Source: SURF-28 sp034521465 | Lineage (GTDB): Bacteria; Bacteroidota; Ignavibacteria; Ignavibacteriales; Melioribacteraceae | Direction: 5' to 3' | DNA: 64,000 bases | Assembly: GCA_034521465.1 (NCBI GenBank) | Contig: JAXHMN010000010.1 | Span: forward strand, 1-64,000 | Part shown: piece by piece, positions 1 through 8,526 of the stretch | Numbering within the stretch: the first letter of the stretch is position 1 | Layout: each line of letters opens with the position of its first letter | Notes under the pieces: model-generated | Database searches by the model: none | The model's input: only the letters and a program-made list of their open reading frames with translations | What the model was told of the DNA's origin: nothing | Translations under genes and position numbers: made by a program

Positions 1-330
1 TTTTAATCCCTCTTCTTTCATCAGTTCTTGTTTTATAAGTTTGTTCAGCTTTGTCTAATATTAACCGCACTCCAATTACTGTTTGGTTTACGAGGTGTGA
101 AGCGAATCATGTAACTTTCATCATCTATTGACTTTCTAATTCCGTCAATCCACCCGAAACAAATAGCTACATCAACGGATTCAGACCAAGTGATGCTAAG
201 TTTTCCTGTCGCTTTTTTGTAATAGCCGATCCACACTTCACTTAATTTATTATAGTTTTCTTCAAACCACTTTCTTAAGTCTTTTTGTGTTTTAAAAATT
301 TCGCTCGCATTAGAATCCGAATAAATTATA
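1..330 (-). pseudogene. YdeI/OmpD-associated family protein, broken and cut by the window edge
   Basis: The reverse strand encodes the family's typical core: a motif ending in FKTQKDLRKWFEENY, then WIGYYKKATGK, the signature WSESVDVAICFGWIDG, and IRFTPRKPNSNWSAVNI. After NIR the frame changes at about 50-60. The family's next segment (KAEQ, then LIKQELMKEEGLK) continues in two other frames within the first 55 bases, so at least two indels lie there. Upstream an in-frame TAA near 345 precedes the aligned N-terminus without a good ATG. The family is linked to bacteriocin/peptide resistance by name only and its reaction is not established. The C-terminus lies outside the window. Whether the breaks are real or read errors cannot be told here. 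Confidence 0.7.
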
Positions 331-380
331 AATTGATTTTTTATTGATTTTCTGTGATGATGTACGATTCCAAATATTCA

Positions 381-410
381 AAACCCGATTCATTTTTCGG
401 AACCGGGTTT
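381..410 (-). terminator. Hairpin terminator after mscL
   Basis: An inverted repeat pairs AAACCCGATTC (381-391) with GAACCGGGTTT (400-410), with one mismatch and an 8-base loop. It lies 16 bases past the mscL stop. On the minus strand the hairpin is followed by a short T-rich stretch, which fits factor-independent termination. Confidence 0.65.
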
Positions 411-425
411 ATTGATTTAATCTAT

Positions 426-878
426 TTAGGATATTTCCGAAGTGCAGTGCGGACACCTTGTTGCTTTTATCGGTATTGAGCTAAAGCAATACGGACAATC
501 TTTAATAGTCGGCTCTGCCGGGGCTGCTTCTTTTTGACTACTTTTAAGTCGATTCATATTCTTAACCAGCACAAATATTGCAGCAGCTACAATTACAAAA
601 CTTATAACTGTATCAAAGAAATTACCGTAATTAATAGTAATAGCTCCGGCTGCCTGGGCATCGGCTAAAGTTGCATATTCACCGGGTGTTGTTCCTTCTC
701 TAATCAAAATAAACAAATTTGAGAAATCAACTCCGCCAAGTAAAAGTCCAACAGGCGGCATAATGACATCTGATACAAGTGACTTAACAATAGTACCGAA
801 AGCCGCTCCTATTATAATACCCACAGCCATATCTACGACATTACCCCGCATTGCAAATTCTTTAAATTCTTTTAACAT
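426..878 (-). CDS. mscL: Large-conductance mechanosensitive channel MscL with C-terminal zinc-ribbon-like tail
   Basis: This is a homopentameric inner-membrane channel that opens under membrane tension to release solutes during hypo-osmotic shock. The N-terminus is the MscL signature (MLKEFKEFAMRGNVVDMAVG) followed by TM1, a periplasmic loop (about residues 55-80) and TM2 (about 83-103). The usual cytoplasmic helix is replaced or extended by about 25 residues holding two CPxC-type pairs (CPYC and CPHC, residues about 128-145), a rubredoxin/zinc-ribbon-like knuckle. At 150 aa it is slightly longer than the E. coli protein (136 aa). A strong GGAGG ribosome site lies 8-9 bases before the ATG. 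It is monocistronic and has its own terminator. Confidence 0.95.
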   Translation of the reverse strand: MLKEFKEFAMRGNVVDMAVGIIIGAAFGTIVKSLVSDVIMPPVGLLLGGVDFSNLFILIREGTTPGEYATLADAQAAGAITINYGNFFDTVISFVIVAAAIFVLVKNMNRLKSSQKEAAPAEPTIKDCPYCFSSIPIKATRCPHCTSEIS

Positions 879-1004
879 TTTATTTACCTCCGTTTAGCTT
901 ATGAAAGGAAATATGCTCTGAAAAAGAATTACTTGCAAGAATAATTTTTTGTGAATGATATAATGTGTTATAATGAAATATTATTAACGGAATGAAACTT
1001 ATTG

Positions 1005-1676
1005 TTAGTAGCTGACCTGAGGAATATGTTTATCATCTTTTTTTCCCAATACATATCGGAATATTATAGACATCCATGAACTGTATGGCTTTCCATCTTT
1101 TACTGCCGGAGAATATCTCAAATTATAGACAAATTCTTTCGCCGCCGAATCTAAAATTGCATAACCGGAAGTGGCTAAAACATCACTTTGACGAACTCTG
1201 CCATCTTCATCAACTAAAAATTTTATACGAACACTTCCTTCAATCTTTTCTTTAACTGCCTGAGGTGGATACGATGGCTGAAGGTTAGAGAGTAAACTTG
1301 GTTTAAACACTAGCTGGAGTGAATCATTTTCTTGTTCCACTTCTTCGGTTATTACTTTTTCATAAGTTGTTTCAATTTTTTCTTCATGCTTCCTAAATAA
1401 GACAAAAGTATTGTTTCCAAACTCTTTATAGGATATACCGTATTGACCTAAAAGAGGTTCGAGATCTTTTTGCAACATGGACTTGTATTGACTTTCGCTA
1501 ACGGAAATACCGCTTATTAATTCGTCAGAATAAATCAGGTTAACGTTATTGCTTTTTCGAAATTTCTCAAGTATTTGCCTAGAGTGGTTTGTCTTCACTG
1601 TTTGAAGACAAAGTGTTACCAACACTTGTAAAAAATAAAAGACAAGTAATAAAAAGTAGCAGAATTATATTTTCAT
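1005..1676 (-). CDS. Secreted STN + TonB C-terminal domain protein (frameshifted N-terminus)
   Basis: The mature part has an STN-like (secretin/TonB short N-terminal) module, seen as RQILEKFRKSNNVNLIYSDE through a VLF end. After a charged linker comes a TonB C-terminal domain (YPPQAVKEKIEGSVRIKFLVDEDG, then ATSGYAILDSAAKEF). The long frame opens without a signal peptide. An ATG at 1674-1676 plus a hydrophobic stretch in another frame (IILLLFITCLLFFTSVGN) supply one, so I place the start at 1676 with indels near 1660 and 1610-1625. STN plus TonB-C on one periplasmic protein suggests binding to an outer-membrane or signalling partner rather than classical ExbBD energising, since no TonB N-terminal anchor is seen. 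It is last in the sigma/FecR group. Confidence 0.7.
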
Positions 1677-1814
1677 TTACCTTTTTGATAATCTTACCTG
1701 CACCGAATGAAAAACTGATGATACAAACATAAAAAATGGTCGGGGAAGATTAATTAGTGTAATAGAAAATTCAATTAATCAACCCCGTCCCCCCTATTAA
1801 AATTATTTCAAATA

Positions 1815-2646
1815 CTAGAAATTAAGATCAGCTGTTAGTGGATATTCCTTTATGTGAATCTCCGGATATTTTTCCTCGATAAACCGTTTAATTTTAGTAA
1901 CCAGTTCAACCTTTGTTTTTTCCTCAACAGTGCTGTGTGTTTTGGTTTTGTTGATAAACTCCAAGTCAGATTTTAGAGCTTCTGATAAATAGTTTTTAAC
2001 AATTTCCAGACTATCGTAATTTGGGAAACGTTGAATAAAATCGTGGAAAAGAAGAAAAGTAAGTGGATAATTATCCCAAGCTTGGTTCCATTCTGATTTT
2101 GTCTCAGTTAAAATTACTTTTTCAAGAGCAGAGTTGAAGCTGACAACATTACTCATTTTGTGCACAAACTCGATATGTTTTTTCAGTATTTCATTTTGAA
2201 TACGAGTCTCTTCTTTTTTTGAGGCATCTTTTTCAATACCATATAAATTCTTAACGCGAGTTATATAGTTATCAAATGAAAAGTCTTCGTCTAATAAATT
2301 AAAATTGACTTTTTGTACCATTCTGCATCGAACATTTTCACCGCCTTTTTTAGCCGGCTCAAATTCTATTTCTTTACAATAATCTAATGCAGCATCATCA
2401 AGAATTTTGTGACCGGACGATTCAAGCAATGTAACTTTCTCAACTATCCCTTGTTCAGAAATATTCAAATAGATTTTTGCTGCTCCGTAATAATTCATGC
2501 CGGCTGCTTGTTCAGGATATACTAATCTCGGTTGATGTTTTATTACGGGTAATGTGTACTCAATTTCTTCATAGCTTTGGGTGCTTGAGCATCCTGACTA
2601 AAAATGCTAAAGAAATTAATAACGATATGATTTGATATTTTTTCAT
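1815..2646 (-). CDS. TonB-domain lipoprotein with helical C-terminal extension (one frameshift)
   Basis: Translation from ATG 2644-2646 (GGGGGATGAG ribosome site upstream) gives a lipoprotein signal peptide, MKKYQIISLLISLAFL. After a one-base shift near 2600 comes the lipobox cysteine, GCSSTQSYEE. In that frame a TonB C-terminal domain follows (RLVYPEQAAGMNYYGAAKIY, then SSGHKILDDAALDYC). About 140 residues of charged helical sequence complete the protein and I do not recognise them. No ExbB/ExbD genes or TonB proline-rich spacer are present, so a TonB-type energy-coupling role is uncertain. It sits between the FecR anti-sigma gene and the STN/TonB gene, which points to a cell-surface signalling role. 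Confidence 0.65.
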
Positions 2647-2699
2647 GACTCATCCCCCGGAGAGTTTGTTAGTAATGTATTATTTAATGATTCTTTCTG

Positions 2700-3719
2700 T
2701 TATTCTTGTTTTACGATATAGCCGTTACCTTCTTTGGTGTATGTTAGATCGAGAGCTAAACAGATAATACTTAACGCAGAATCTGGATTTTCATTTTTGA
2801 AAGAACCGGTTAGAGTGTATGCTTCCAAACTTTCATCCTCTAGTGAAATTGAAATGTCATAATGTCTTTTTAACTCATCAACAATTTCAACAAGAGGTGT
2901 TTTTTCAAAAACCAATTTCGCATCAAGCCAGCCAAGCAAATAATCACTGTCAACTGATTTAGGTTTTGCCGGTGGATGATTACCTAAAACGATACTCAAC
3001 TGATTTTCTGTTAGTATTACTTTTTCCGGCAATTCTAATTCCGACGAAAGTTCTACCTTACCGCTCTTAACGATTACTTCTGTTTTGGCTTCTCTTGACC
3101 AAACATTGAACTCGGTTCCTAGCACGCTGACTTTAGCGTTTTCAGTTTTTATAACGAAAGGAATTTCACTTTTGGTAACCGAGAAAAATGCTTCGCCTTC
3201 CAACTCAACCGATCGCAAATCTCCTTTAAAGGGATTAGAATATTTTATTTTGCTGCCGCTGTTAAGCGTGACCGTGGAACCATCCGGTAAAACAACCTTT
3301 TCTGTAGCGGCGTTTTGTGTAATAACTTCAGTCAATTGATAATCTTGTGAAGTATTATTAAAGAGATACAATCCTACAATTGCAATTATCACAACTGAAG
3401 CAAAAGCACTTACCGGTTTTAGATGAGCAGTAAAAATGGAATTGAAAAAAGCCTTGGTCTTACTTAATAGCGTCTCTTCTTTCTGTTCAAATTCATATAG
3501 TCCAATTCTTTCAGTCAATGAATGCCATTCATCATCAATGTCAGGAAGTTTCGGCAGATTGTCTGCTCCAGTGTTTTCCCAAAGAAATTTTAACTTTTCG
3601 TATTCTTTTTTATTCTCGTTTGATTCGTTAATCCACTTATTAAATTTTGTCAAACCGGCATCATCGATGTTTCCGGTAATTTTTTTTATACAGAGTTCTA
3701 TAAATTCTTGGTTTTTCAT
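2700..3719 (-). CDS. FecR-family transmembrane anti-sigma factor
   Basis: This inner-membrane anti-sigma factor should hold the ECF sigma factor encoded just upstream. The N-terminal cytoplasmic part (about 1-95) has the family's helical sigma-binding pattern ending in EYEKLKFLWE. One membrane helix follows (about 103-122, SAFASVVIIAIVGLYLF). The FecR domain spans about 130-230 (VVLPDGSTVTLNSGSKIKY, LEGEAFFSV, VLGTEFNVW). A C-terminal DUF4974/STN-like domain (about 260-337) ends in GNGYIVKQE. At 339 aa it matches the Bacteroidota type. The sigma gene ends 130 bases upstream in the same direction. In most relatives the next gene is a SusC/TonB receptor; here TonB-domain proteins follow instead. 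Confidence 0.93.
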   Translation of the reverse strand: MKNQEFIELCIKKITGNIDDAGLTKFNKWINESNENKKEYEKLKFLWENTGADNLPKLPDIDDEWHSLTERIGLYEFEQKEETLLSKTKAFFNSIFTAHLKPVSAFASVVIIAIVGLYLFNNTSQDYQLTEVITQNAATEKVVLPDGSTVTLNSGSKIKYSNPFKGDLRSVELEGEAFFSVTKSEIPFVIKTENAKVSVLGTEFNVWSREAKTEVIVKSGKVELSSELELPEKVILTENQLSIVLGNHPPAKPKSVDSDYLLGWLDAKLVFEKTPLVEIVDELKRHYDISISLEDESLEAYTLTGSFKNENPDSALSIICLALDLTYTKEGNGYIVKQE

Positions 3720-3849
3720 TCTTAGTTTTTTCCTCTCTTCTACTTAATAATACAGTTGAGTTAAGAAAAACCCTACCAAGTAAATTATTTTTATTGATGA
3801 AATTTGAGAGGTTACATTCTAGGAAGGATTACTACAATACGAATAATTC

Positions 3850-4380
3850 TCAGCCAAATCTTTTTCTGAGTAAAATTAGCGCTTTTGACATTCTTTTTTC
3901 AACTGCTTTAACGGAAATCTGCAATATCTCCGAAATCTCTTTGTATTTGTAACCTTCGACTCTGCTAAGTAAATAAACGGATTTTAATTTTTCCGGTAAT
4001 TCATTTATTGCACTTTGAATATCAATTTGTTGATCTAACTCTTCTTCTCTCCCGGAGATTTCTTCATCCAGTTTTGAATATGAAACATTTTTTGAAGATT
4101 CTAATCTCGAATGGTTAATAATAATATTTGTAAGCGAGCGATATAAATAAGATTTTATTGGTTTATTGGGATTAAGATTTTTTCTGTTGTTCCAAACTCT
4201 TGAAAAAAGATCTTGAATAAGATCTCGAGTAGTTTCCACCGCATAAAGTCTAAAGTAAGCGTATCGATAGAGCTGTTTATAGTATTTGTAATAGAGTTCT
4301 TTGAATGCATCAGGATCATTCTGTTTAATTAATTTGACTAATATTTCATCCGAGCGGGATGATTTTTCAGGCGTAGTCAT
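3850..4380 (-). CDS. ECF (RpoE-like) RNA polymerase sigma factor
   Basis: A sigma-70 family regulator of the extracytoplasmic-function type, 176 aa. Region 2 lies at about 18-88, with the core helix FKELYYKYYKQLYRYAYFRL and the -10 recognition part DLIQDLFSRVWNNR. Region 4 lies at about 115-172, with LPEKLKSVYLLSRVEGYKYK and a helix-turn-helix EISEILQISVKAVEKRMSKA. It is transcribed towards the FecR gene, its presumed anti-sigma partner. By family precedent it would be released by an envelope signal and transcribe its own locus. The targets cannot be told from the sequence. Confidence 0.93.
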   Translation of the reverse strand: MTTPEKSSRSDEILVKLIKQNDPDAFKELYYKYYKQLYRYAYFRLYAVETTRDLIQDLFSRVWNNRKNLNPNKPIKSYLYRSLTNIIINHSRLESSKNVSYSKLDEEISGREEELDQQIDIQSAINELPEKLKSVYLLSRVEGYKYKEISEILQISVKAVEKRMSKALILLRKRFG

Positions 4381-4506
4381 AAAAATGTGCGTTTTTCAAT
4401 CATAATTGCTTGAGACTAAAATACGTTTTTTATTAGAAGTTTTACAATCTATTATTATTAAATGCGACAAGAGCAAAAGAATATTTTGGAAGAACTATTT
4501 AAACAG

Positions 4507-4534
4507 AAAACCCATTTCGTTTGAAATGGGTTTT
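4507..4534 (-). terminator. Perfect 12-bp stem hairpin between VWA gene and sigma gene
   Basis: AAAACCCATTTC (4507-4518) and GAAATGGGTTTT (4523-4534) pair without mismatch around a GTTT loop. The stem is symmetric with A/T tracts on both sides, so it could act in either direction. Its position just past the stop of the minus-strand VWA gene suggests it ends that transcript and isolates the sigma gene promoter. Confidence 0.75.
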
Positions 4535-4616
4535 CCGGCAAGTAGTGAGAGTCTACCTCACTATAATTTGTTTAAGGATACAACTAAACATATCAAAGAA
4601 TTATAAAATTCTCAAG

Positions 4617-5724
4617 TTAGTATGTAACCTTGTAGGTTGTTTCACCATCTGCAGTTGAAGTATAAATCAATATTTTTACTAACCATTCTTGTACTGTTCC
4701 GGAACCTTTCATATACTCAACTAAATAACTATTTGAAAGTGCGCCAACAACAGGCAGATCAGTTAATACTAAATCAGATGCATCTTGAGCGATAAACTTC
4801 TGAGTTCCGCCTGTACATTCTGACATTTTCCATGGTCGTCTCATGGTATTGGCTCCAATCTCCATTTAATCCTCTCGAAGTATCAGCCGGTCCACTATAT
4901 ACTGTATGAACAGTTGCTACACCACCTAATCTGTTGCATAGTTCAGCGGTATTAAAACTTAAATCTGAAGCGGGTTGAGTTGATTCATCCGTAAAGTTAA
5001 TAATAACTTTTGCTGCACTTGGTCTCCAGTTGTAAAAATCATCGGCATAAAAGCTGGCGACTACACCGTTTTCACCCCAAACGTTGCCAGAATAACCGGA
5101 GGCATTACTTTCTAATGTTGCTGCATCCGGACCGCCGAAACCAACTGTTCTACTGGTTCCGGTCATATTAGGTCGGTTTAGATAATTACCAAGTTCGGCG
5201 GAAGTTGTAAAATTGATACCGCCTGTAACCCAACCATTATAACCAACACATGCAAATTTAACATCCAGTCCGCTACTTGTTAGCGTCTGTGCAAAACTGG
5301 CAATGTTATTTGCAACATTATCTGCTTCTTCATACATACTTCCCGAGTTATCAACAATAAAAACAACATCGGCTTGAAGTACGTTGCCGGTACTTACTTT
5401 TGTTAAGAGCAGCCCTTTTGTAACGCCGTTCTGCTGAACAAAAACATTTGATTGTGCCGGATTTGAAGAATTATAAAATAGTGTAATAGGTTGTTGAGTT
5501 GTAGGATCTAACAGACCTTGTAAATTTACTTTAACACGTTCACCCTGTGCTTGAAAGGTTGCTGTTGGTTGAACATTATTTTTCTGCGGTGTTGGTGGTG
5601 TTACATTAACCGGATCCGCGGGAATATCGGTAGGTGTGTCGCCGTTTTCTTCATCGTTTTTTTCACAACCGATAAAGAGCATCCCCAAAATAACTATGAT
5701 TATTAAAAGTAACTTCTTGTTCAT
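4617..5724 (-). CDS. von Willebrand factor A (VWA) domain lipoprotein (frameshifted)
   Basis: A lipoprotein signal (MNKKLLLIIIVILGMLFIGC, Cys 20) is followed by an acidic, proline-rich linker (to about 60). A VWA domain begins near 118 with VVFIVDNSGSMYEEADNV, the intact DxSxS metal-ion adhesion motif. A conserved Asp/Glu pair (INFTDESTQ) follows near 245. The frame ends early at about 4770, but the neighbouring frame carries on from GANTMRRPWKMSECTGG to YKVTY at 4617, so I join the two with an indel near 4855-4865. VWA proteins bind ligands via metal ions; the ligand here is unknown. It is monocistronic, with hairpin 4507-4534 downstream. Confidence 0.85.
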
Positions 5725-5870
5725 GTACCCTCCTTTATAAATTTATTGTGTGTGTTTGTTAAGAACTAATACAAAATAACTTATTTAAAAATGAGAGACA
5801 ATACTCCGATTCCGATTTTAAACCGGAACTTGCAGTAAATCACATTCTTAATATTGTCATAATGTTGCGG

Positions 5871-6242
5871 TTAATTTTGTTGAAAAGAAGTCGAACTGCT
5901 CGCACCGGAAAAAAGTGATTGCACCTTTTTTAGAAGAATTTTAGCATTTTGCTCGCTGAAGTTTTTTGCCCCAAATCGTTTATTCGATCTTAAAAAACCC
6001 TTAACGCTCGTTGTTACAATTTTTGGAAGATTACTTTTTTCTGTAATTAGAGTTACAGGCAATAAAACAATTATATCAAAAATTGCTGTTTCTATAATCT
6101 CGAGTAATAATGTGAAATTAATAGTTTCAATCGAATCTTCCGGATGAAGTTGACCTATCTTCTTTCTACTTATTATCTCTTGCTGAACTTGTTCATTCAG
6201 TAAAGAAATAGCTTCTTCTTCGGGAACCTTTATTTCTATCAT
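5871..6242 (-). CDS. Hypothetical protein downstream of sucC
   Basis: A 123-aa protein that I do not recognise. It is charged at the start (MIEIKVPEEEAISLLNEQVQ), has a hydrophobic middle stretch at about 50-66 (IFDIIVLLPVTLI) and a basic C-terminal part ending in a Ser-rich tail. The first 28 residues look like a short amphipathic helix. It lies 50 bases past the sucC stop with a hairpin (6259-6291) between, so it may be read through from sucC or have its own start. It has normal composition for the region, and its start ATG follows a weak AGAAAG site. No function is proposed. Confidence 0.55.
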   Translation of the reverse strand: MIEIKVPEEEAISLLNEQVQQEIISRKKIGQLHPEDSIETINFTLLLEIIETAIFDIIVLLPVTLITEKSNLPKIVTTSVKGFLRSNKRFGAKNFSEQNAKILLKKVQSLFSGASSSTSFQQN

Positions 6243-6258
6243 ATTTTCTTTCTATCTA

Positions 6259-6291
6259 ATATTGGGAGTGATTAAAAACCACTCCCAATAT
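6259..6291 (-). terminator. Hairpin after sucC
   Basis: ATATTGGGAGTG (6259-6270) pairs perfectly with CACTCCCAATAT (6280-6291) across a 9-base loop directly beyond the sucC stop on the minus strand. No strong T-run follows, so it may be an attenuator or an mRNA-end stabiliser rather than a full terminator. Confidence 0.6.
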
Positions 6292-6293
6292 AA

Positions 6294-7454
6294 CTAATTT
6301 AAAATTGTCGTTACTTTTTGTGCTGCCTCTTGTAAACTTGACGCAACTTCAAATTGCAATCCTGATTCATTTAATAAAACACCGGCTTCCTCTGCATTAG
6401 TTCCCTCGAGACGCACAACTACCGGAACTTCAACATTAATTTCTTTTACAGCATCAATAACACCTTGTGCAACTCTGTCACAACGGACAATTCCGCCAAA
6501 AATATTTATCAGAATTGCTTTAACATTTTTATCGGATAAAATAATTTTGAAACCATTTGCTACTGTTTCTTTGTTAGCGCCGCCGCCTACATCTAAAAAG
6601 TTTGCAGGTTCACCACCGGCAAGTTTAATTATATCCATTGTAGCCATAGCTAAACCGGCACCGTTAACCATACAGCCAACGTTTCCCTCAAGTTTGATGT
6701 AGTTTAAGTCATATTTTGAAGCTTCGATTTCAAGCGGTTCCTCTTCGTCAAAGTCTCTGTATTCCAATATTTCCGGATGTCTGAAAAGTGCATTATCATC
6801 AAAATTCATTTTTGCATCAAGTGCCATAACTTGACCTTCTTTAGTAACAACTAAAGGATTGATTTCAGCAAGAGATGCATCGATCGCTTCGTATGCTTTA
6901 TACAAACTCATAATAAACTTAACTGCATTTTTCATCTGCTCTTTTTCTAAACCGAGTCCGAATGCAAGTTTACGAGCTTGATAAGCTTGAATACCTACTG
7001 CCGGATCAATGGCTTCTTTTAAAATTTTCTCCGGTGTTTCGGCTGCAACTTTCTCAATTTCAACGCCGCCTTCGGTGGAAGCCATAATTACATTTTTAGA
7101 GCTAATTCTATCTAGTGTGATTCCGAGATAAAATTCTTGAGCAATATTGATGCCTTGTTCAATTAATAACCGCTTAACTTTTTTACCTTCGGGACCGGTT
7201 TGATGTGTGACTAAATTCATTCCGAGGATTTCTTCAGCTAAAGAGCGCACTTCATCAATACTTTTTGCAATTTTTACACCGCCGCCTTTTCCTCTGCCGC
7301 CGGCATGTATCTGAGCTTTTACTACCCAAATTTTTCCGCCAATCTTTTCTGCCGCTTTTACTGCTTCATCAACAGTGAACGCAACAATTCCTTCAGGAAC
7401 TGCAACATTAAATTTTCTAAGTATTTCTTTTGCTTGATATTCGTGAATTTTCAT
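6294..7454 (-). CDS. sucC: Succinyl-CoA synthetase beta subunit (ADP-forming)
   Basis: The beta subunit of the TCA-cycle enzyme that turns succinyl-CoA plus ADP and phosphate into succinate, CoA and ATP. At 386 aa it has the family's normal length and the frame is intact. The opening MKIHEYQAKEILRKFNV is diagnostic. The ATP-grasp domain (about 1-235) shows HAGGRGKGGGVK near residue 51 and the Mg-binding AEINPLVV near 196. The C-terminal ligase domain contains GCMVNGAGLAMATMD and the power-helix/phosphohistidine-facing region NIFGGIVRCD. The alpha subunit gene (sucD) is not in this window, so the two are apparently unlinked here. Confidence 0.97.
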   Translation of the reverse strand: MKIHEYQAKEILRKFNVAVPEGIVAFTVDEAVKAAEKIGGKIWVVKAQIHAGGRGKGGGVKIAKSIDEVRSLAEEILGMNLVTHQTGPEGKKVKRLLIEQGINIAQEFYLGITLDRISSKNVIMASTEGGVEIEKVAAETPEKILKEAIDPAVGIQAYQARKLAFGLGLEKEQMKNAVKFIMSLYKAYEAIDASLAEINPLVVTKEGQVMALDAKMNFDDNALFRHPEILEYRDFDEEEPLEIEASKYDLNYIKLEGNVGCMVNGAGLAMATMDIIKLAGGEPANFLDVGGGANKETVANGFKIILSDKNVKAILINIFGGIVRCDRVAQGVIDAVKEINVEVPVVVRLEGTNAEEAGVLLNESGLQFEVASSLQEAAQKVTTILN

Positions 7455-7570
7455 TATTTCCTTCCGTAATATTCCTTAAATTGATTTCTAAATTAATCCT
7501 TTTGATTCTAAGAATCAATTTGACAAAATGCAGAGATTTGTTGATGTTTTTTGCGAGAAATGGATTTCAA

Positions 7571-7834
7571 ATGCAAAAAAGTATTCAAAAGAAGATATTA
7601 TTTTTTACAGTACTCATCGTGCTTCTCTCAATTGTAATTTGGGTAATTGACGGGATGGAATTTATTACCACCACTCAAAAAGTGTTAACTGATAATTCTA
7701 TAGAGAATAGAAATGATTCTGTTATAATTGAGGAGAAATTTATTTGGGGACTCGATCTAACATTGCTTGTATCTGGCATTACTCTTATCACAGGAGGTTT
7801 TTTGTTTCGAAAGTATGATAAACAAAAAGATTAG
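7571..7834 (+). CDS. Small two-helix membrane protein, hypothetical
   Basis: From the ATG at 7571 this gives 87 residues. There are two likely membrane helices (about 9-27, ILFFTVLIVLLSIVIWVI, and 62-80) separated by a polar loop of about 35 residues, and a basic tail, FRKYDKQKD. The open frame extends upstream to 7430 over the sucC start region, but that part is low-quality coding and I do not include it. It lies between the divergent sucC start and the convergent LolA-like gene, and its stop is 3 bases from that gene's stop. I do not recognise a family. Confidence 0.45.
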   Translation: MQKSIQKKILFFTVLIVLLSIVIWVIDGMEFITTTQKVLTDNSIENRNDSVIIEEKFIWGLDLTLLVSGITLITGGFLFRKYDKQKD

Positions 7835-7836
7835 TG

Positions 7837-8526
7837 TTATTTATCATCTTCAAAAAACTCATCACTCAATCCGCTATTAACAAGATAATTTTTATACTCA
7901 ACTATCACCGATCCTGTAAGTTTACCATCTTTTTGTGTTTCTTGATTTGTTTCAAATTCTCCGGTCATACCCGGCGGTAAATTCATCTGTTCCACTTTAA
8001 ATGTTATTTTCATTTCAGATGGAAGTGCATGCTCGGCTTCATTTTCATAAGTGAGTTCTAATGTAACTGTTCCACTGTTTTTGGTAGTGGTTTCAATTTT
8101 TCTGACAATTAGTTCTGTTTGATCGATATAAAGATTTGAAAGAATTACATTCGACGAATCTGAGAGCGGTAGTATTTTAATAAGATGAACCGAATAACCG
8201 TTTACCGTATCTTCTTTTGCATATAAAGATGTGTAATCTTCTCTCAATAAATATAATGGTGAAAAATTCAAACCTTGCCGCGGTAAAAGTGCAAAACCGT
8301 CAGATTCCATTTTTATTTTATCGGGTTGCTTGAAGTATAGTTTGGCATGTGATTCCGGGACTTTCAAAAAATTCACATCAACTTTTATTGTAACGTCAGC
8401 AGAATAATCTTCAACACTATTGATCTTTGACTTCACTTTGTTGAGAATTTCATCAGCGTCAAAACTTTGTGCAAACAAAATAGTTTGACTTAATAGTAGA
8501 ATGATTATCCAAAGTAGTTTTATCAT
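7837..8526 (-). CDS. LolA-like periplasmic protein
   Basis: A 229-aa secreted protein with signal peptide MIKLLWIIILLLSQTILFAQ. The mature part starts with SFDADEILNKVKSKINSVEDYSAD, the standard opening of LolA/LppX-type folds (half-barrel lipid carriers). A strand pattern with YFKQPDKIKMES and FSPLYLL follows, plus an acidic C-terminus. By family, such proteins carry lipoproteins or lipids across the periplasm. The start overlaps the stop of the ABC permease gene (ATGA), so it is the last gene of an ABC ATPase-permease-carrier set and probably serves that exporter. Confidence 0.75.
   Translation of the reverse strand: MIKLLWIIILLLSQTILFAQSFDADEILNKVKSKINSVEDYSADVTIKVDVNFLKVPESHAKLYFKQPDKIKMESDGFALLPRQGLNFSPLYLLREDYTSLYAKEDTVNGYSVHLIKILPLSDSSNVILSNLYIDQTELIVRKIETTTKNSGTVTLELTYENEAEHALPSEMKITFKVEQMNLPPGMTGEFETNQETQKDGKLTGSVIVEYKNYLVNSGLSDEFFEDDK

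Noticed and set aside
1005..2646. A classical TonB-ExbB-ExbD energising complex
   Set aside because: No exbB/exbD genes and no N-terminal TonB anchor with proline-rich spacer.
4406..4606. 66-codon plus-strand frame between VWA and sigma genes
   Set aside because: It runs through the terminator hairpin and has no ribosome site or recognisable sequence.
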